Source of the DNA: Planctomycetota bacterium
Lineage (GTDB): Bacteria; Planctomycetota; Phycisphaerae; Phycisphaerales; UBA1924
Assembly: GCA_018242625.1 (NCBI GenBank)
Contig: JAFEBO010000003.1
Location: forward strand, 372,001-436,000
Direction: 5' to 3'
DNA length: 64,000 nucleotides
In this document: in pieces, positions 36,260 through 44,858 of the stretch
Layout: each line of letters begins with the position of its first letter
Position numbering within the stretch: the stretch's first letter is position 1
Translations under genes and position numbers: made by a program
The notes under the pieces: generated by a model
Database searches by the model: none
Seen by the model: the letters and a program-made list of their open reading frames with translations, nothing else
Told to the model about the DNA's origin: nothing

Positions 36260-37942
36260 TCAGCCGACGGCGCGTCGGGAGCCCCGCGACTCGAGCACCT
36301 CGGGCGTTGAAAACGTCAGATGAGCGCCGTGCACGCGGGCGACCATCTTGCGGACTTCCGAAGCCGAAACCGGGAGGTTGCCCAGCCGCTGCACCTGGAT
36401 CGCGGCGGCGCACGCTCCAAGAAACGCCGCCGGGAGGAGTTCGCAGCCGGTCGAGAGAGCCAGAGCGGCCGTCGTCAGCAGCGCGTCGCCGCATCCAAGG
36501 GCGTCGATCGCCATGGGTGAAAGCGCGGGCACGTGCTCCCCGCGGAGACGGCGGGAGAATGATCCGTCCTCGACCGTCGGGCTTGCATCGCCGACCGAAA
36601 GCCGGTCGAACGCGATGAGCCCGTCGCCGCCCATGGTGACGATCGCGTTGCGGGATGCTGTCGCGTCGAGCAGGGTCCAGGCGGCCAGGGGAAGGCCTTC
36701 GCTGAGTTTGCGTGTCGCATCGCGCAGCTCGTTTTCGCTCGGGCAGACAAGATCCATCTGCCGCATCGAGAGCAGGTTCGAGCGGCGACCGCTCACATCA
36801 CCGCAGAGAGTTCCGGCGAGCGGCCTCAATGCCGCGCACAAATCCGTCAGAAACGAGGCGGAAAAGAGGCCAAGGCCAAAGTCGGCCACGACCGCGGCGT
36901 CGCACGAGGGGCCCGCCGCGTCGACGGCGAGTGACATCAAATCGCGCTGCTGTGACGCATCGAGGACCAGCTGCTCCACGAGATCGATCTTGACCATCTT
37001 CTGCGTGCCGACCAGGTACCGCTGCTTTTCGGGAATCCGAGCTTCGACCCGAAGCGAGCGAACCTCGATCCCTTCGGCATGCAGCCTGGCCGCGAGCGCA
37101 CGCCCTTCGTCGTTGTCAGGAAGCGCCGTGACAAGGGTGGGGATCGCGCCGAGCGCGGCGGCGTGACGCGCGATGATCGCGGCGCCGCCGTCATAGCGAC
37201 GCTGCTCCAGCGGGCGAAGCGTCATCACCGGGCTTTCGCCCGCAACGTCCGGCCGGTCGCACATCGTGTAGGTGTCAAGGATCGTTTCGCCGACAACCAC
37301 AAGCCGCTTCCCACGAATATCGGACAGGATCGTCCCGAGGTTTGTGGCCGAAAGTTCGGGCGCCCGCGTGAGCTGCGCCAGCCTCGCATGGAACGGATCG
37401 ACAGACTGCTCCATGGCGGCGATCAGCGCGCTCGAGGAAAAAACGACATCGCCCGAACTGAAGACAACCCTGCCCCCGTGACGTTCAACCGTTGCACGCT
37501 CGGCGCCGAATCGCGGGTCGTTGTTGGTCTCGTATTCCTTGCCCTTGACATAGACATCGGGGCGCACCCACTCCAGAAGGTCCTGCGCGGTGGGGCCCGG
37601 TTCGATGTAGACAAAGTCGACAAAGTCGAGCGCGGCCAGGTTTTCGGCGCGGAGTTCCTGCGGGATCAGAGGCCGGCCGGTCCCCTTCTTCATCGTGTCG
37701 TCGCCGGTGATGCTCACCAGCAGCACGTCGCCCAGGCTCTTGGCCTGCCTCAGGTGACGGATGTGTCCGGGATGAACGATGTCGAAGCACCCGTGGCACT
37801 GGACGAGCTTCAGCCCCGCTTCTTTGAGCATCGAGCGGACGTGCATCATCTGCTCGCGCGAAAGGATGCCGCGCACGAAGCCCGGCCAAGGCATCGGGGA
37901 ACGGGCCGACTGGCCCAACGGGTACGGATCGGTTACGCTCAC
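36260..37942 (-). CDS. Nucleotidyltransferase-PfkB kinase fusion (HldE domains in reversed order)
   Basis: A 560-residue two-domain enzyme. Residues 45-170 are a cytidylyltransferase-like domain: VQCHGCFDIVHPGHIRHL (HxGH at 57-60), LVSITGDDTMKKG and VRPDVYVKGKEYE, as in RfaE domain II. Residues 225-535 are a PfkB sugar kinase: RPLEQRRYDGGAAIIARH, MVKIDLVEQL, the IDALGCGDALLTTAAL G-x-G-D site with catalytic Asp. E. coli HldE has kinase first and nucleotidyltransferase second, so the order is swapped here. By analogy the substrate would be heptose phosphate for ADP-heptose, but another sugar cannot be excluded. The start at GTG 37942 is weakly supported; ATG 37894 is the alternative. Confidence 0.85.
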   Translation of the reverse strand: MSVTDPYPLGQSARSPMPWPGFVRGILSREQMMHVRSMLKEAGLKLVQCHGCFDIVHPGHIRHLRQAKSLGDVLLVSITGDDTMKKGTGRPLIPQELRAENLAALDFVDFVYIEPGPTAQDLLEWVRPDVYVKGKEYETNNDPRFGAERATVERHGGRVVFSSGDVVFSSSALIAAMEQSVDPFHARLAQLTRAPELSATNLGTILSDIRGKRLVVVGETILDTYTMCDRPDVAGESPVMTLRPLEQRRYDGGAAIIARHAAALGAIPTLVTALPDNDEGRALAARLHAEGIEVRSLRVEARIPEKQRYLVGTQKMVKIDLVEQLVLDASQQRDLMSLAVDAAGPSCDAAVVADFGLGLFSASFLTDLCAALRPLAGTLCGDVSGRRSNLLSMRQMDLVCPSENELRDATRKLSEGLPLAAWTLLDATASRNAIVTMGGDGLIAFDRLSVGDASPTVEDGSFSRRLRGEHVPALSPMAIDALGCGDALLTTAALALSTGCELLPAAFLGACAAAIQVQRLGNLPVSASEVRKMVARVHGAHLTFSTPEVLESRGSRRAVG

Positions 37943-38115
37943 GCCTTGGTTATCGGCTCTCCGGGATGCCTTCCTGAGGCCGAATGAAGGGCCATCCGTT
38001 TTTACCGGCCCCCAGGCGCAACCCCTTGCAGGCCGGGGGGATCGGCGCTCCAAAACGGCCGATCTTGAGAGGGGTACCCCGCCCCAACCCCGGGGAGAGC
38101 GCCCACCAGAGCCGC

Positions 38116-39795
38116 ATGACCGCACCAGCCGCCAGCCCAACACGAATCGCAGACGCCCTGGCCGTGGTATTCGGCAAGACGCATTCGCTGCGCTATTGGG
38201 ATCAGACCGGCACGCTCGAACGCGAACTCGCCCTCTATCGCGAACTGGCCCGGGCCTACGGGAACATGTTCTTCGTGACCGGCACGGGCGACGCCGGCCA
38301 GTCGCTTATCGACCGGGCGGGCATGAACGCCCGCGTGCTTGCGCTGGAGCCTTCGGATACCAGATCACTCGCCCAGACGGCCGACGCGATCGCCTCGCGC
38401 AACGTGAAATCCGTCACGGTGCTCACGGACGATCTGCTCGCTGGCGATGCCCCCATCCATCTCGCTTCACGATTGCGAATCTCCGGTCTTCGAGTTGCGC
38501 TGATCGCCCGCGGTGGATCGATCCCTTCACGCTTTCTGGCGCACACTCCCGGCGCTCAGACACCCGAGGCGAAGGATGCCGCGGCTCTGGAGGGACGCCT
38601 GCTCCGCGCCGCCGACCTGGTCATCGGCACAACCGAATCGATGACCGAAGATCTGAGCTGGCGCAACGCGATCGATGCCTCACGGTGCGAGGTCGTTCCG
38701 GCCCACGTTCTCGCCCCGCCCAACAACGACGACACCCAGCGCTCTCGAAACAGCATCCTCTTCTGCGGTCCGCTGATCGCGCGTAAGCGCGTCGACGTGC
38801 TGATCCGTGCCGTCTCGCTGCTCCCGGAGCCCCTCTGCCGCGAAACCACGCTCGACATCATCGGTGATGGCGATGAGGTGCAGAGGCTCCGCACGCTCGC
38901 CCGCGAACTGAACGTCAAGGCTGTTTTTCACGGCTGGATTGCGCACGCCCGCGTGATCGAGGCCATGTCGCGGTGCACGCTGTACGCGGATGCCTCTTCG
39001 CTGGAGAACCAGCCCAGGGCGCTCCTGGACGCCATGAGCGTCGGCGCTCCCATCGTCGTGGCGGATATCCGCGGACTTCGCGATCTCGTCCAGACCGGAA
39101 TCACCGGCATCCGTGTCCAGCCCCAGCCCGAGGCGTTCGCCCAGACGCTCGACGGTCTGCTGCAAGACGAAGACTGGCGGCAGACGCTCGGCGCCGGCGC
39201 CGCCCGCTTCATCGGTTCGCAGCTCACGATCGAGCATGTGGCCAGGCTGCACCTCGAAGCGCACGCCAGGGCTCATATGTTCGCCGGCGAGCGCCCCAAC
39301 CCCATCAGTGCGCTGTCCGCGATCCGGCTCCTGGTTTGCGACTTTGACGGCGTCTTCACCGACAACCGGGTCTACACCGATCAGGAAGGCGTTGAGTCGG
39401 TCGCGTGCTCGCGAGGCGACGGAATGGGCCTCGAAATGCTGAGAAAGTCCGGCCTTCCGATCTTCGTCCTCAGCAAGGAAGTCAATCCCGTGGTTGCGGC
39501 CCGCTGCCGCAAGCTCAAGCTCGAGTGCCTGCAGGGGATCGACGACAAACTGCCCGCGCTCGAGAAATTGGCCCGCGAAAGAGGCCTGTCGCCCCGCGAA
39601 ATCGCCTATGTCGGCAACGACACGAACGATCTTGGCCCTCTCTCCTGGGTCGGGCTGCCCGTGCTTGTGAACGATGCGCACCCCGAAGTGCTTCCCAGGC
39701 TCGGCCGCCAGGATGCGCTGGTGCTATCCGAACGGGGCGGGCACGGAGCGCTCCGGGAGATTTGCGATCTGCTGCTCGCCGCCCGGACCAGATAA
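38116..39795 (+). CDS. GT4 glycosyltransferase fused to a KdsC-like HAD phosphatase
   Basis: A 559-residue protein. Residues 1-385 form a GT-B glycosyltransferase family 4 unit, seen in SILFCGPLIARKRVDVLIRA, TTLDIIGDGDEVQRLRTLA, then YADASSLENQPRALLDAMSV with the Glu of the E-x7-E site. Residues 400-555 are a HAD hydrolase of the KdsC/NeuA C-terminal type: LLVCDFDGVFTDNRVYTD (DxD nucleophile), GDGMGLEMLRKSGLPIFVLS, KLPALEKLARERGLSPREIA and YVGNDTNDLGPLSWVGLPVL. KdsC-like domains remove phosphate from 3-deoxy or nonulosonate 8/9-phosphates. Covalent linkage to a transferase is unusual and suggests channelled use of an acidic sugar. Divergent from the HldE-like gene with 174 bp between the starts. 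Confidence 0.87.
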   Translation: MTAPAASPTRIADALAVVFGKTHSLRYWDQTGTLERELALYRELARAYGNMFFVTGTGDAGQSLIDRAGMNARVLALEPSDTRSLAQTADAIASRNVKSVTVLTDDLLAGDAPIHLASRLRISGLRVALIARGGSIPSRFLAHTPGAQTPEAKDAAALEGRLLRAADLVIGTTESMTEDLSWRNAIDASRCEVVPAHVLAPPNNDDTQRSRNSILFCGPLIARKRVDVLIRAVSLLPEPLCRETTLDIIGDGDEVQRLRTLARELNVKAVFHGWIAHARVIEAMSRCTLYADASSLENQPRALLDAMSVGAPIVVADIRGLRDLVQTGITGIRVQPQPEAFAQTLDGLLQDEDWRQTLGAGAARFIGSQLTIEHVARLHLEAHARAHMFAGERPNPISALSAIRLLVCDFDGVFTDNRVYTDQEGVESVACSRGDGMGLEMLRKSGLPIFVLSKEVNPVVAARCRKLKLECLQGIDDKLPALEKLARERGLSPREIAYVGNDTNDLGPLSWVGLPVLVNDAHPEVLPRLGRQDALVLSERGGHGALREICDLLLAARTR

Positions 39796-39797
39796 AA

Positions 39798-39828
39798 ACA
39801 CCCGGCGGTCGAGAGAACCGCCGGGTGT
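39798..39828 (-). terminator. Strong hairpin terminator between convergent genes
   Basis: ACACCCGGCGGT (39798-39809) pairs perfectly with ACCGCCGGGTGT (39817-39828). Read on the minus strand the stem is followed by TTTTT, so it best fits the end of the minus-strand gene at 39907; it may also stop the plus-strand fusion gene. Confidence 0.85.
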
Positions 39829-39906
39829 GTCAGAAACTCGCCCGGAACAACCGAGCGAATGGTCTTTGTACGCGTGGGGGGCTGGCCCGTTCGCGTCCTC
39901 CGCGGT

Positions 39907-41010
39907 TTACCACTTCAGCCAGCCATCATCCAGCACGATCAGGCCGCCCGGATACGCGGGGTCGTCGATCGTGATCGAGGCGACACGTCCCGTAACTTTT
40001 CCCCGGGACTGGCGCGGCGGGTTGTTGGAATCGCCGGCGCCACGCACGATGATCGTCGGGTAATAGCCGCTCGAGAGCGGCTCGGCGGCACGGCACCGGA
40101 CCTCCTTGACGCCGCCCGATTCCTGCACGCCTTCGAACGTGACGCTCCAGGACTGGGGTGGAGTCTTGCCGAGATAAAACTCGGCGGCCTGCGAGCGTGC
40201 ATCGCCCGACTCGGCGCGGATGACAGAGATCATCGCGGAGGGCGTGGTGGCTTTATCCATTGTTCCCGAGGCTCCCGACGACTGATACACAGTCCTGGGA
40301 GGCGCGGGAGGCGGGGTGTTGATCACCGGCGCCTGTTCCTGCGGGGCGGGTGCCTGCGCGACCGGCTGCTGAGGCTGCGAGGAATTCGTGATCACCGTCA
40401 CAGAAGGAGTCTGCGACGTATAAACCACCGGCGCGGGAGTTGTATACACGACCGGCGCGGGCGCAGAATAAACCACCGGCGCGGGCACGTAGGTTGGCGT
40501 CGAATAGAACGTACTCACCGACGGCGCGGACGAGTACGAGAAGTACCCCGCCCCGTTGCTCCCCGCAACGCCGATCCCGAAGCTCACGCTTGGCTGATTG
40601 CAGGCATAACCGCTTGGCGCCACGTAAACGGGCGGCAGATAGGCGGGTGCGCACGGAGCGCCCCAGACCGCGGCTCGATAGGGCCGGTATCCCCATCCCC
40701 CGTAGTAGCTCGGGCCGCAGTACGGGCGCACCGGCGGGCAATATCCAACCGGGCCGCAGTACCGCGCGGGCGGGCAATAGCCGCGACCCCCGCCGTAAAA
40801 CCCGTTGCTGTAGCTCCCGCCGACATATGTCCCGCCGCTGGCAAAGCCGGCAGAAACCGCCACCCGCGTGCCGCCGGCCATCGCGTTCGACGCGAAGAGC
40901 CCGGCACATCCAACGAGTGCGGCGACCAGCACGCGACGTGAGGAATTTCCGCCGGACGCGCGCGTGCGATCGCCCTGGTGGAACGTCTGAGACCCGAATT
41001 GACTGCTCAT
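39907..41010 (-). CDS. Exported low-complexity Tyr/Gly/Pro-rich protein
   Basis: A 367-residue protein. From ATG 41010 a basic N-region leads to a signal segment (RRVLVAALVGCAGLFASNAMA). Residues 55-130 are rich in Gly, Tyr, Cys and Pro (SNGFYGGGRGYCPPARYCGP and YYGGWGYRPYR), followed by repeats of P-A-P-V-V-Y-x-x (PAPVVYSAPAPVVYTTPAPV) and a Pro/Gln linker, then a C-terminal folded domain from about 255 (AMISVIRAESGDARSQAAEF). The repeats resemble structural, cell-wall-associated proteins of planctomycetes. In the first part Cys recur in a C-P-P-x-x-x-C-G pattern, suggesting disulfides. Function is not recognised. It is convergent with the GT4-HAD gene. Confidence 0.72.
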   Translation of the reverse strand: MSSQFGSQTFHQGDRTRASGGNSSRRVLVAALVGCAGLFASNAMAGGTRVAVSAGFASGGTYVGGSYSNGFYGGGRGYCPPARYCGPVGYCPPVRPYCGPSYYGGWGYRPYRAAVWGAPCAPAYLPPVYVAPSGYACNQPSVSFGIGVAGSNGAGYFSYSSAPSVSTFYSTPTYVPAPVVYSAPAPVVYTTPAPVVYTSQTPSVTVITNSSQPQQPVAQAPAPQEQAPVINTPPPAPPRTVYQSSGASGTMDKATTPSAMISVIRAESGDARSQAAEFYLGKTPPQSWSVTFEGVQESGGVKEVRCRAAEPLSSGYYPTIIVRGAGDSNNPPRQSRGKVTGRVASITIDDPAYPGGLIVLDDGWLKW

Positions 41011-41258
41011 GGCTGCTCTCACAACCCCGTTGGCCGCTGATTCCCTCCGGGGAGCGCGGCGCGGTCGTGCGAACCGTGTCACAAGAGAATACGACCCGCG
41101 TCAAGCTTTGTTGCGGTCTTCGAACAAAAAGTTAGTGTTCGGAAACAAGTCGTCATGAGCATTACTGAGCATCCGAGGTAAATCTGTTATCGGACTTCGA
41201 ATCCTTCTCCTCCGGGGGACATCAAAGCATCTGTTCGCAGAAAGAAAGGAACCTGTTC

Positions 41259-41969
41259 ATGATCACCATCCGAGACGCGGCGACACGAGGGCACAACAAG
41301 TGGTCGTGGTTGGACACCTGGCACACGTTCAGCTTTGGGCGGTACATCGACCGCGAGCACGTGCAATTCCGGACGCTCCGCGTGCTCAACGACGACAAGG
41401 TGGACGCCGGCAAGGGCTTCGAGCCGCACCCGCACGAGAACATGGAGATCATTTCGTACGTGGTCTCCGGGCGCCTGGCGCACAAGGACTGGATGGGCCA
41501 GGCGGGAACGCACGAGCACGAAAGCGGGGCCGGAAGTGTTCAGGTCATGAGCGCCGGGACGGGGGTGACCCACAGCGAGTTCAACCCCTCCCCGACCGAG
41601 CAGGTGCACCTGTACCAGATCTGGATCTTTCCCGACCGGGAAGGTCACAAGCCTCGCTATGCACAGCGTGACATCCCTGAAACCGAGAAGCGCAACAAGC
41701 TGGCGCTGCTGGTCTCAGGCGAGAACGACGCCGCGCCGCTGAAGATCCATCAGGATGCGAGATTTTACGCCACGCTGCTCTCGCCGGGTCACTCGGTATC
41801 ACACCGCCTTGACAACGGCAGAGGCGCCTATGTGCAGGTCGTGCGCGGGCACGTGGAACTCAACGGGCACGCGCTGCGCACCGGCGACGGAGCGGCGGTT
41901 GAGCGGGAAAGTGATCTGGTGCTAAGCGCGAAGGAAGAGTCGGAAGTGCTTCTCTTTGATCTTGCCTGA
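41259..41969 (+). CDS. Pirin-family bicupin protein
   Basis: A 236-residue protein with AAGGAA before the ATG. It has the pirin N-terminal domain (MITIRDAATRGHNKWSWLDT, WHTFSFGRY) with metal ligands in GFEPHPHENMEIISYV and GTHEHESGAGSVQVMSAG plus the HSEFNPSPTE element (2 His + His + Glu), and the C-terminal pirin cupin (DARFYATLLSPGHSVSHRL). Bacterial pirins such as YhhW have quercetin 2,3-dioxygenase activity in vitro, with unknown native substrate. Length equals the family norm. It stands alone on the plus strand; the S9 peptidase is convergent 5 bp away. Confidence 0.94.
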   Translation: MITIRDAATRGHNKWSWLDTWHTFSFGRYIDREHVQFRTLRVLNDDKVDAGKGFEPHPHENMEIISYVVSGRLAHKDWMGQAGTHEHESGAGSVQVMSAGTGVTHSEFNPSPTEQVHLYQIWIFPDREGHKPRYAQRDIPETEKRNKLALLVSGENDAAPLKIHQDARFYATLLSPGHSVSHRLDNGRGAYVQVVRGHVELNGHALRTGDGAAVERESDLVLSAKEESEVLLFDLA

Positions 41970-41974
41970 GGCGG

Positions 41975-44098
41975 CTACTTCTTGTTCTTCTTGGCCTTTG
42001 GGTCCGGCTCCGGGACTTTCAGGGTCTCCAGGAGGAAAGCTTGGACGAGAGCCTCTTCCCGGAGCGCGGCGAAACGATCGGCCATGCCGCCGTGGCCGGC
42101 GTCGAGTTCGACTTTGAACAGAATGCGTGTGGGGGCCTGGTTGTTTTCACGCAGCTTCTGGGCCCACTTGGCGGGTTCCCAGTAGCTCACGCGCGGATCG
42201 TTCAGGCCGCCCGTGAGCAGGATGCTCGGGTATTTGGCGGGGCGCGTGTTGTCGTATGGCGAATACGAGAGCATGTAGTCGAACGCGGCGACGTCCGCCC
42301 CGGGGTTCCCCCACTCGTCATATTCCGTGACTGTCAGGGGGAGCGTGGGATCGAGCATCGTGTTGACGACATCGACAAAGGGGACCTGGGCGACGACGGC
42401 GCTGAACAGGTCGGGGCGCATCGTGACCGCGGCGCCGACCAGCAGGCCGCCGGCCGAGCCGCCCCGGATCGCCAGCCGGTCCGCCGCCGCGAAGAGGTTT
42501 GCGTGCAGGAATTCGGCGCAGGAGACGAAGTCGTTAAAGGAGTTCTTCTTCTTCAGCAGCTTGCCGTCGAGATACCAGGTCCTGCCCTTGTCGCTGCCGC
42601 CCCTGCAGTGGGCCTGCGCGATGACGAACCCGCGGTCCAGGAGCGAGATCGCGGAACTGGAGAATCCGGGTCGGGCGGAAGACCCGTACGCCGCATATCC
42701 ATTTAAGAGCGCCGGCGCCGTGCCGTTTCTTGGAGTGTCCTTGCGGTAAAACACGGTCAGCGGAACCTGCTGCCCGTCGGGTGTGGTGACCTGCTCGAGT
42801 TCGACGGTGTAAAGGCTGCGGTCGTATCCGATCACCGGCTGCTGCTTCAGGAGGGTGGATTCGCCCGAATCCATGTCGATCTCATAGACCGAGGACGGGG
42901 TAATCGGCGAGGCGTAGGTATACCGGAAGTGCTTGGTTGAGTACTCGGGATTGATCTCCGGGGCGATGATGTACGACGGTTCGGGTGTCGGGATCTCCCG
43001 CTCGTGACCGTTTAGGCTGCGGACCGACAGGCGCGGCAGCCCGCCCTGGCGGTAGCGAGTCACCAGGTAGTTCTTGAATGCCATCACGCCTTCGAGGAGC
43101 ACTCCCGGGCGTTCGGACATGAGTTCGCGCCAGTTGTCTACGCCGGGAGAATCAACGGGGGCTTCCACGAGACGGAAGTTCACCGCGTTGTCGTTGGTCA
43201 CGATGTAGAACCGGTTTTCGTGGTGCTCGACGGAATACTCGCGGCCTTTTTGCCTCGGCTGAATGACGACCGGTGCCGACTCGGGCCGCCTGGCGTTGAT
43301 GACGTAGCACTCCGTGGTGTCCTTGGCGGCCGAGGTGATGACGACGAACCGTTCGCTGCGCGTCAGCCGCACATCCACATGAAACGCTTCATCCTTCTCG
43401 TGATAGACAAGCTCGTCGCGTGACGGGTCGGTCCCCACTCGGTGGAGAAAGACTTTGTCGGGACGGTGGGCGCTGTCGAGCGTGGTATAGAAGAGCACAC
43501 GATTGTCGGCGGACCACGCGAAGTCGCCCGAGACTTCGCGGAGCTGCTCGGGCAGATCCGCATTCGCACGCAGGTCGCGGAGCGTCACCGTGTACTTCTC
43601 GGCTCCGCCGAGGTCCGTCGCGATTGCGGCGATTGTGCCGTCGGGTGAAATCTCGATCGAGCCGACGCGGAAATTGCGGTTTCCTTTCGCGGCGGCGTTG
43701 CCGTCGATGATGATCTGCTCCGGGGAGTTTTTCGTCTCCGGATACGGCTTGCGGCAGTGGATCCTGTAGGGCTTTCCCTCCTCGGTGCGGGTGTAGTAGG
43801 TCCATGCGCCCTTGCGATAGGGAACCGACATGTCGGCCTGCTGGATCCGGGCGAGCATTTCCTTGTACAGCACTTCCTGTCGCGCGGCCGTCGGGGCCAG
43901 GACCTGGTCGCAATAGGCCCGTTCGGCGCGGAGGAGATCGAGCACCGCGGGGTTGTCGCGCTCCCGGAGCCAGAAGTAGTCGTCATGGAGCGTGCGCCCG
44001 TGAAGAGAAACCTCGCGGGGGACCTTGTCGGCCTTCGGGGCGAGCTGCGCGAGACAGACACTGGCGAGCGAAGCCGTTGCGAGAATGAACTTGAGCAT
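41975..44098 (-). CDS. Exported S9A prolyl oligopeptidase-family peptidase
   Basis: A 707-residue protein with a signal peptide (MLKFILATASLASVCLA), a beta-propeller gate (residues about 60-415; for example GSIEISPDGTIAAIATDLGG, GDFAWSADNRVLFYTTLD) and an alpha/beta-hydrolase domain with catalytic Ser in AIRGGSAGGLLVG, Asp in GGLNDPRVSYWE and His in LDAGHGGMADRF. This arrangement matches oligopeptidase B, with the usual cleavage after basic residues, but the leader implies export to the periplasm. It ends KAKKNKK, a basic tail. The small zinc-ribbon membrane protein lies 10 bp upstream on the same strand. Confidence 0.93.
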   Translation of the reverse strand: MLKFILATASLASVCLAQLAPKADKVPREVSLHGRTLHDDYFWLRERDNPAVLDLLRAERAYCDQVLAPTAARQEVLYKEMLARIQQADMSVPYRKGAWTYYTRTEEGKPYRIHCRKPYPETKNSPEQIIIDGNAAAKGNRNFRVGSIEISPDGTIAAIATDLGGAEKYTVTLRDLRANADLPEQLREVSGDFAWSADNRVLFYTTLDSAHRPDKVFLHRVGTDPSRDELVYHEKDEAFHVDVRLTRSERFVVITSAAKDTTECYVINARRPESAPVVIQPRQKGREYSVEHHENRFYIVTNDNAVNFRLVEAPVDSPGVDNWRELMSERPGVLLEGVMAFKNYLVTRYRQGGLPRLSVRSLNGHEREIPTPEPSYIIAPEINPEYSTKHFRYTYASPITPSSVYEIDMDSGESTLLKQQPVIGYDRSLYTVELEQVTTPDGQQVPLTVFYRKDTPRNGTAPALLNGYAAYGSSARPGFSSSAISLLDRGFVIAQAHCRGGSDKGRTWYLDGKLLKKKNSFNDFVSCAEFLHANLFAAADRLAIRGGSAGGLLVGAAVTMRPDLFSAVVAQVPFVDVVNTMLDPTLPLTVTEYDEWGNPGADVAAFDYMLSYSPYDNTRPAKYPSILLTGGLNDPRVSYWEPAKWAQKLRENNQAPTRILFKVELDAGHGGMADRFAALREEALVQAFLLETLKVPEPDPKAKKNKK

Positions 44099-44107
44099 GT
44101 TCGCAGT

Positions 44108-44806
44108 CTAGCCGAAGGAGCTGGTTCTTCCGGGCTTTTCTGCCAGGATGCAAAACACAATCGCCACTACGAACATGACGATCAGCAGGGAGGGCGTCAG
44201 CCTTGAGTCCGCATCCCACGGGCCAATGCCGTGCGAAGCCGCGCCGCACCAGTACCAGAAGGTGCCGAGCGCCCCGACCGCCACAAACACTCCGGTGATC
44301 CAACGGCGCACGCCCGCCGCGCAGCGACGCATGCACCGAAGCGCCAGCAGCAATGCCAGGATCGAGATCACCGCCGCGGTGATCGGATACTCCGAATCGT
44401 TCTCTGCCCATTGCAGTGCGGTGGACCGCCCCACTCCATGCAGCCGGTAGACGAGGTAGCAGGCGGTCCAGGGGATCTTCGCGTAGAGCAGGCAGGGCAG
44501 AAAGGCCAGGAAAAGATCGAGCCAGGCACCGGGGATCGGATCGCGCTCGGCGATCGGGCGGCCACGGTGAGATGCCGGGGTGCCGCACTCCGGGCAGGCG
44601 GATTCAGCCGGCAGTCCGCTCAGGTCGTACCCGCAGGATGAGCAGTCCGCGGACGCTTCTTGATGTATCCGCCACGACGACCGCGAAAGGACCGATCGGA
44701 TCGCGCACGGAAAGATCACCATCCCGGCCAGCACGCAGATGGGCACCGCCGGGTCAACCGGCTGAGTGCATGCAAGAAACGGGCAGAGCAGAGTTCCCAC
44801 CGCCAT
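44108..44806 (-). CDS. Zinc-ribbon multi-span membrane protein
   Basis: A 232-residue protein. After an N-terminal membrane helix (AVPICVLAGMVIFPCAI) comes a zinc ribbon CSSCGYDLSGLPAESACPEC, then four more membrane segments (LDLFLAFLPCLLYAKIP, TAAVISILALLLALRCM, ITGVFVAVGALGTFWYW, LIVMFVVAIVFCILA). It has the same C-x2-C-G-Y-D-L...C-P-E-C-G element seen in the amber-interrupted gene at 13052, a hallmark of planctomycete small membrane proteins without known function. The ATG at 44806 follows the beta-lactamase-like gene by 52 bp; an upstream frame to 44926 is unlikely. Confidence 0.72.
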   Translation of the reverse strand: MAVGTLLCPFLACTQPVDPAVPICVLAGMVIFPCAIRSVLSRSSWRIHQEASADCSSCGYDLSGLPAESACPECGTPASHRGRPIAERDPIPGAWLDLFLAFLPCLLYAKIPWTACYLVYRLHGVGRSTALQWAENDSEYPITAAVISILALLLALRCMRRCAAGVRRWITGVFVAVGALGTFWYWCGAASHGIGPWDADSRLTPSLLIVMFVVAIVFCILAEKPGRTSSFG

Positions 44807-44858
44807 GCTCTGCGGTTCGCGAGGAGATTGCGGGAGGTTCGCCGTATCCGGCGCGTGG

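Noticed and set aside
41180..41215. TTCGAATCC-like stretch suggesting a tRNA T-arm
   Set aside because: The flanking bases do not pair into a T-stem and no anticodon or acceptor stem can be folded.
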